DNA of 9,139 nt. Source: Candidatus Kuenenbacteria bacterium CG_4_8_14_3_um_filter_39_15. GTDB lineage: Bacteria; Patescibacteriota; Patescibacteriia; UBA2196; GWA2-42-15. The notes under the pieces are model-generated. The model made no database searches. It saw nothing but the letters and a program-made list of their open reading frames with translations, and was not told the DNA's origin. Numbering within the stretch: position 1 is the first letter of the stretch; every line of letters starts with the position of its first letter. The position numbers and the translations under genes are program-made. Where the stretch lies: NCBI GenBank assembly GCA_002782365.1, contig PFHP01000031.1, positions 3,678 through 12,816 of the forward strand, read 5' to 3'. This document shows positions 7,329 through 9,139 of the stretch, one piece after another.

Positions 7329-8576
7329 ATGCAATTTGCCCGCAACATTACTATCGCCTCCAAAATATTCAAAAGGCATCGTACCCGCACGGCGCTTTCT
7401 GTTTTGGGTATCACCATTGGCATTATGTCCGTGATCGCCATTATCAACGCCGGTGAAAGTCTTAAACAATTTATCATGAACCAAGTTGAAGTTTTTGGCA
7501 CGGATTATATTGAAGTAGAAGTAAAAGTCCCCAATACATCGCAACAATCAACGGCCAATGCCGGCGGCCTTGTCCAGGGCATTGAAATCACCACCCTAAA
7601 AATTCAAGATGCGGATAAAATCAAGGAGCATCCCAATATCAGCCAGGTTTATTCAGCCGTCCTTGGCCAGGAAGTCGTTAGCTTTGAAGGAGTGAATAAA
7701 GTCGGCATGCTTTGGGGGGTGACTGATGGTTTTTTTGCCGTTGATAAAACTGACATTAAAGACGGCCGTGCCTTCACTGACGAGGAAGATAAATCTCTAG
7801 CCCAAGTAGTCATCTTAGGTGATAAAATAAAGCAGGACTTGTTTGGCGATGAAGATGCCCTTGGCAAAAGAATTACAATTAACCAGAGAAAATTTAAAGT
7901 CATTGGCGTCAGGGAAAATATTGGCGTTGGCTCTTTTATGAGTTTTGACGATATGATTATTATGCCGTTGCGCACTCTCCAGAAAAAAATTCAAGGCATT
8001 GACCATATCACTTTTATTATGGCGAGTGTTAAAAATATGGATAACGTTGACCAAACTACCGCTGATATTATCAGTATTATGCGCGCCGAGCATGAAATCA
8101 CTGACCCGAATAAAGATGATTTCACGGTGATGAGTTCCCAAGAAGCCATGGCGATGATGGACACCATTTTCAACGGCTTAACAATTTTTCTTGTGGCTAT
8201 TGCCGCCATCTCTCTGATTGTCGGCGGTGTCGGCGTGATGAATATTATGTATGTTTCAGTGCTGGAACGGACTTATGAAATAGGTTTGCGCAAATCAGTC
8301 GGCGCAAAGAATTCCGATATTCTGGAGCAATTTCTTAGTGAGGCGATTCTCATTACCTCGCTTGGCGGTGTCATCGGCGTTATCCTCGGTATTTTTCTGA
8401 CGCTCATCATTTCCCTGGCCGCCTCATCCCAAGGTTTTGCTATCGGTTTTGTCGTTTCAATTCCAGGTATCTTTGCCGCCCTAATATTCATAATTTTTAC
8501 CGGCCTTTTTTTCGGCATCTATCCAGCCAAACACGCCGCTGCTCTTGACCCGGTTGAAGCCCTGCGCTATGAATAG
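7329..8576 (+). CDS. MacB/FtsX-type ABC transporter permease (second copy)
   Basis: This 415-residue paralogue of the preceding protein has the same layout: helix 1 (about 21-40), an extracytoplasmic MacB_PCD domain (about 41-280), helices 2 (282-308), 3 (338-364) and 4 (375-397). Its coupling segment VLERTYEIGLRKSVGAKNSDIL (310-331) and tail YPAKHAAALDPVEALRYE align directly with the first copy, as do VTTLKLEEVDDLKKIPH and ITTLKIQDADKIKEHPN, and GVREPLGT and GVRENIGV. The outer domain has diverged more, including a Ser/Gln/Asn-rich loop at about 68-80. Two unequal permeases beside one ATPase gene suggest a heterodimer, as in LolCDE, but two separate homodimers cannot be excluded. It is the last gene of the exporter operon; a weak hairpin follows its TAG stop. 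Confidence 0.93.
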   Translation: MQFARNITIASKIFKRHRTRTALSVLGITIGIMSVIAIINAGESLKQFIMNQVEVFGTDYIEVEVKVPNTSQQSTANAGGLVQGIEITTLKIQDADKIKEHPNISQVYSAVLGQEVVSFEGVNKVGMLWGVTDGFFAVDKTDIKDGRAFTDEEDKSLAQVVILGDKIKQDLFGDEDALGKRITINQRKFKVIGVRENIGVGSFMSFDDMIIMPLRTLQKKIQGIDHITFIMASVKNMDNVDQTTADIISIMRAEHEITDPNKDDFTVMSSQEAMAMMDTIFNGLTIFLVAIAAISLIVGGVGVMNIMYVSVLERTYEIGLRKSVGAKNSDILEQFLSEAILITSLGGVIGVILGIFLTLIISLAASSQGFAIGFVVSIPGIFAALIFIIFTGLFFGIYPAKHAAALDPVEALRYE

Positions 8577-8603
8577 CCTAGCTGTCCAGAATGTGTTGGG
8601 CTA
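8574..8603 (+). terminator. Weak hairpin after the exporter operon
   Basis: TAGCCTAGC (8574-8582), which begins at the stop codon of the second permease, can pair with GTTGGGCTA (8595-8603), using two G-U pairs, around a 12-base loop. It is followed by ATACAAATTG rather than a clean run of T, so it is at best a poor rho-independent terminator. Its position between the exporter genes and a new promoter makes a boundary function plausible but unproven. Confidence 0.25.
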
Positions 8604-8614
8604 ATACAAATTGT

Positions 8615-8643
8615 TTGACTTTTTGATAATAATAGTATATACT
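8615..8643 (+). promoter_or_regulatory. Sigma70-type promoter for the hicBA pair
   Basis: TTGACT (8615-8620) and TATACT (8638-8643) are separated by exactly 17 bases, each differing from the consensus hexamer by one base. Transcription would begin near 8650, giving a leader of about 22 bases before the hicB ATG. The ACTCT at 8641-8645, overlapping the -10 box, is inverted as AGAGT at 8651-8655, a small palindrome across the probable start site that could be an operator. This is the best promoter seen in the window and marks hicBA as its own transcription unit. Confidence 0.75.
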
Positions 8644-8671
8644 CTGGATAAGAGTTAAAAAATAAAGAATT

Positions 8672-8914
8672 ATGGTTAATAAAAAAAACAAATACAATTT
8701 TTCCGTGATTATTGAAAAAGATGAGTCCGGGTATTATATTGGCAGAGTCCCTGATTTACGAAGTTGCTATACTCAAGCTAAAACATTGCCTGAACTTTAT
8801 AAACGACTTGAAGAAGTAGTCAGTCTTTGTTTAGATGTTGAAGATAATTTTTTTAAACAAAAAATACCACAAAACCAATTTATTGGGTTTCAAAGATTAG
8901 AGGTTGTTAAATAA
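8672..8914 (+). CDS. hicB: HicB-like antitoxin of type II toxin-antitoxin system
   Basis: The 80-residue protein shows the HicB partial RNase H-like fold pattern: FSVIIEKDESGYYIGRVPDL (10-29), then RSCYTQAKTLPELYKRLEEVVSLCL (30-54). This matches the family outline (strand, GYY, VP-L, GC-TQG-T, amphipathic helix), although the usual GC and QG are SC and QA here. It should bind and neutralise the HicA ribonuclease encoded next. After the core there is only a short tail (55-80) with no recognisable ribbon-helix-helix or helix-turn-helix, so DNA-binding autoregulation, known for longer HicB proteins, is not evident. The order antitoxin then toxin is the reverse of the classic hicAB order. A strong promoter lies just upstream and the toxin gene follows after 5 bases. 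Confidence 0.82.
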   Translation: MVNKKNKYNFSVIIEKDESGYYIGRVPDLRSCYTQAKTLPELYKRLEEVVSLCLDVEDNFFKQKIPQNQFIGFQRLEVVK

Positions 8915-8919
8915 ATCTT

Positions 8920-9139
8920 ATGCCTAAATTAAATACAATTTCAGGCAAAAAGATGATTAAAATTTTAAAACTGCTCGGTTTTAGAGAAATCCGTTCCAAC
9001 GGTAGTCATCATTTTTTCTTTAATGAGCAGACTAGAAATACCGCTACCATTCCAATTCATGGAAACGAAGATCTGGGCAAAGGAATTTTAAAGCAGATTT
9101 TACAAGACATAGAGTTAAGTGTTGAAGAATCCCACATTC
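8920..9139 (+). CDS. hicA: HicA-like mRNA interferase toxin, 3' end cut by window
   Basis: From ATG 8920 the frame is open to the window end, giving 73 residues, nearly a full HicA. HicA toxins are small double-stranded-RNA-binding-fold ribonucleases that cleave mRNA and halt translation. Visible features are the N-terminal helix ISGKKMIKILKLLGF (7-21), the strand REIRSNGSHHFFF (22-34) with the catalytic histidine expected at H31 of the GSHH motif, TATIPIHGNEDLGKGILKQIL (41-61), a conserved block in the family (usually VPVHGNKEL-KGTL), and the IELSVEES tail (64-71), equivalent to the usual GISVEEF. A stop is expected within a few codons past the window. The key histidine is present, so the toxin looks active. 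It begins 5 bases after the hicB stop. Confidence 0.88.
   Translation, partial: MPKLNTISGKKMIKILKLLGFREIRSNGSHHFFFNEQTRNTATIPIHGNEDLGKGILKQILQDIELSVEESHI

Noticed and set aside
5193..8576. FtsEX cell-division pair
   Set aside because: The permeases carry large MacB_PCD outer domains, are encoded twice, and travel with an HlyD/MacA adaptor, unlike FtsX.

Overview
The window reads as a piece of a small, AT-rich bacterial genome, most likely a member of the Candidate Phyla Radiation (Patescibacteria). This rests on the gene repertoire and style: a DUF2304 gene beside a family 2 glycosyltransferase, an adaptor/ATPase/twin-permease exporter cluster, a minimal HicB-HicA pair, start-stop overlaps, and pure A/T spacers. 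It is inference, because no rRNA or marker phylogeny is available. Two genes (glycosyltransferase and tmk) end in TGA, which fits the standard bacterial code rather than the UGA-glycine code of Gracilibacteria/Absconditabacteria. All genes are on the + strand.

Region 1 (1-3535) holds envelope and housekeeping genes. It opens with the 3' end of a DUF2304 membrane protein gene, then a repeat-like 48-bp gap, a membrane-associated glycosyltransferase, thymidylate kinase (tmk) and the GatB subunit of the tRNA amidotransferase. The last three are joined by two ATGA stop-start overlaps. gatB carries a short double palindrome inserted in frame.

Region 2 (3557-8576) is a four-gene MacAB/LolCDE-type exporter: an HlyD/MacA-like adaptor with an unusually long helical section, an ABC ATPase whose gene overlaps the adaptor gene by 11 bp, and two paralogous MacB/FtsX-type permeases. 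Each permease gene is preceded by a spacer of about 80-100 bp made almost only of A and T and containing inverted repeats. The likely machine is one ATPase dimer driving a pair of four-helix permeases, with the adaptor on the outside. The substrate cannot be read from the sequence.

Region 3 (8577-9139) holds a weak hairpin after the last permease gene, a near-consensus sigma70 promoter (TTGACT, 17-bp spacer, TATACT), and a toxin-antitoxin pair in antitoxin-first order (hicB, then hicA). hicA is cut by the window end.

No tRNA, rRNA, CRISPR array or transposase gene was found, and no gene-free stretch exceeds 300 bases. The most notable non-genic signals are the palindrome inside gatB and the 25-bp perfect inverted repeat just upstream of the first permease gene.
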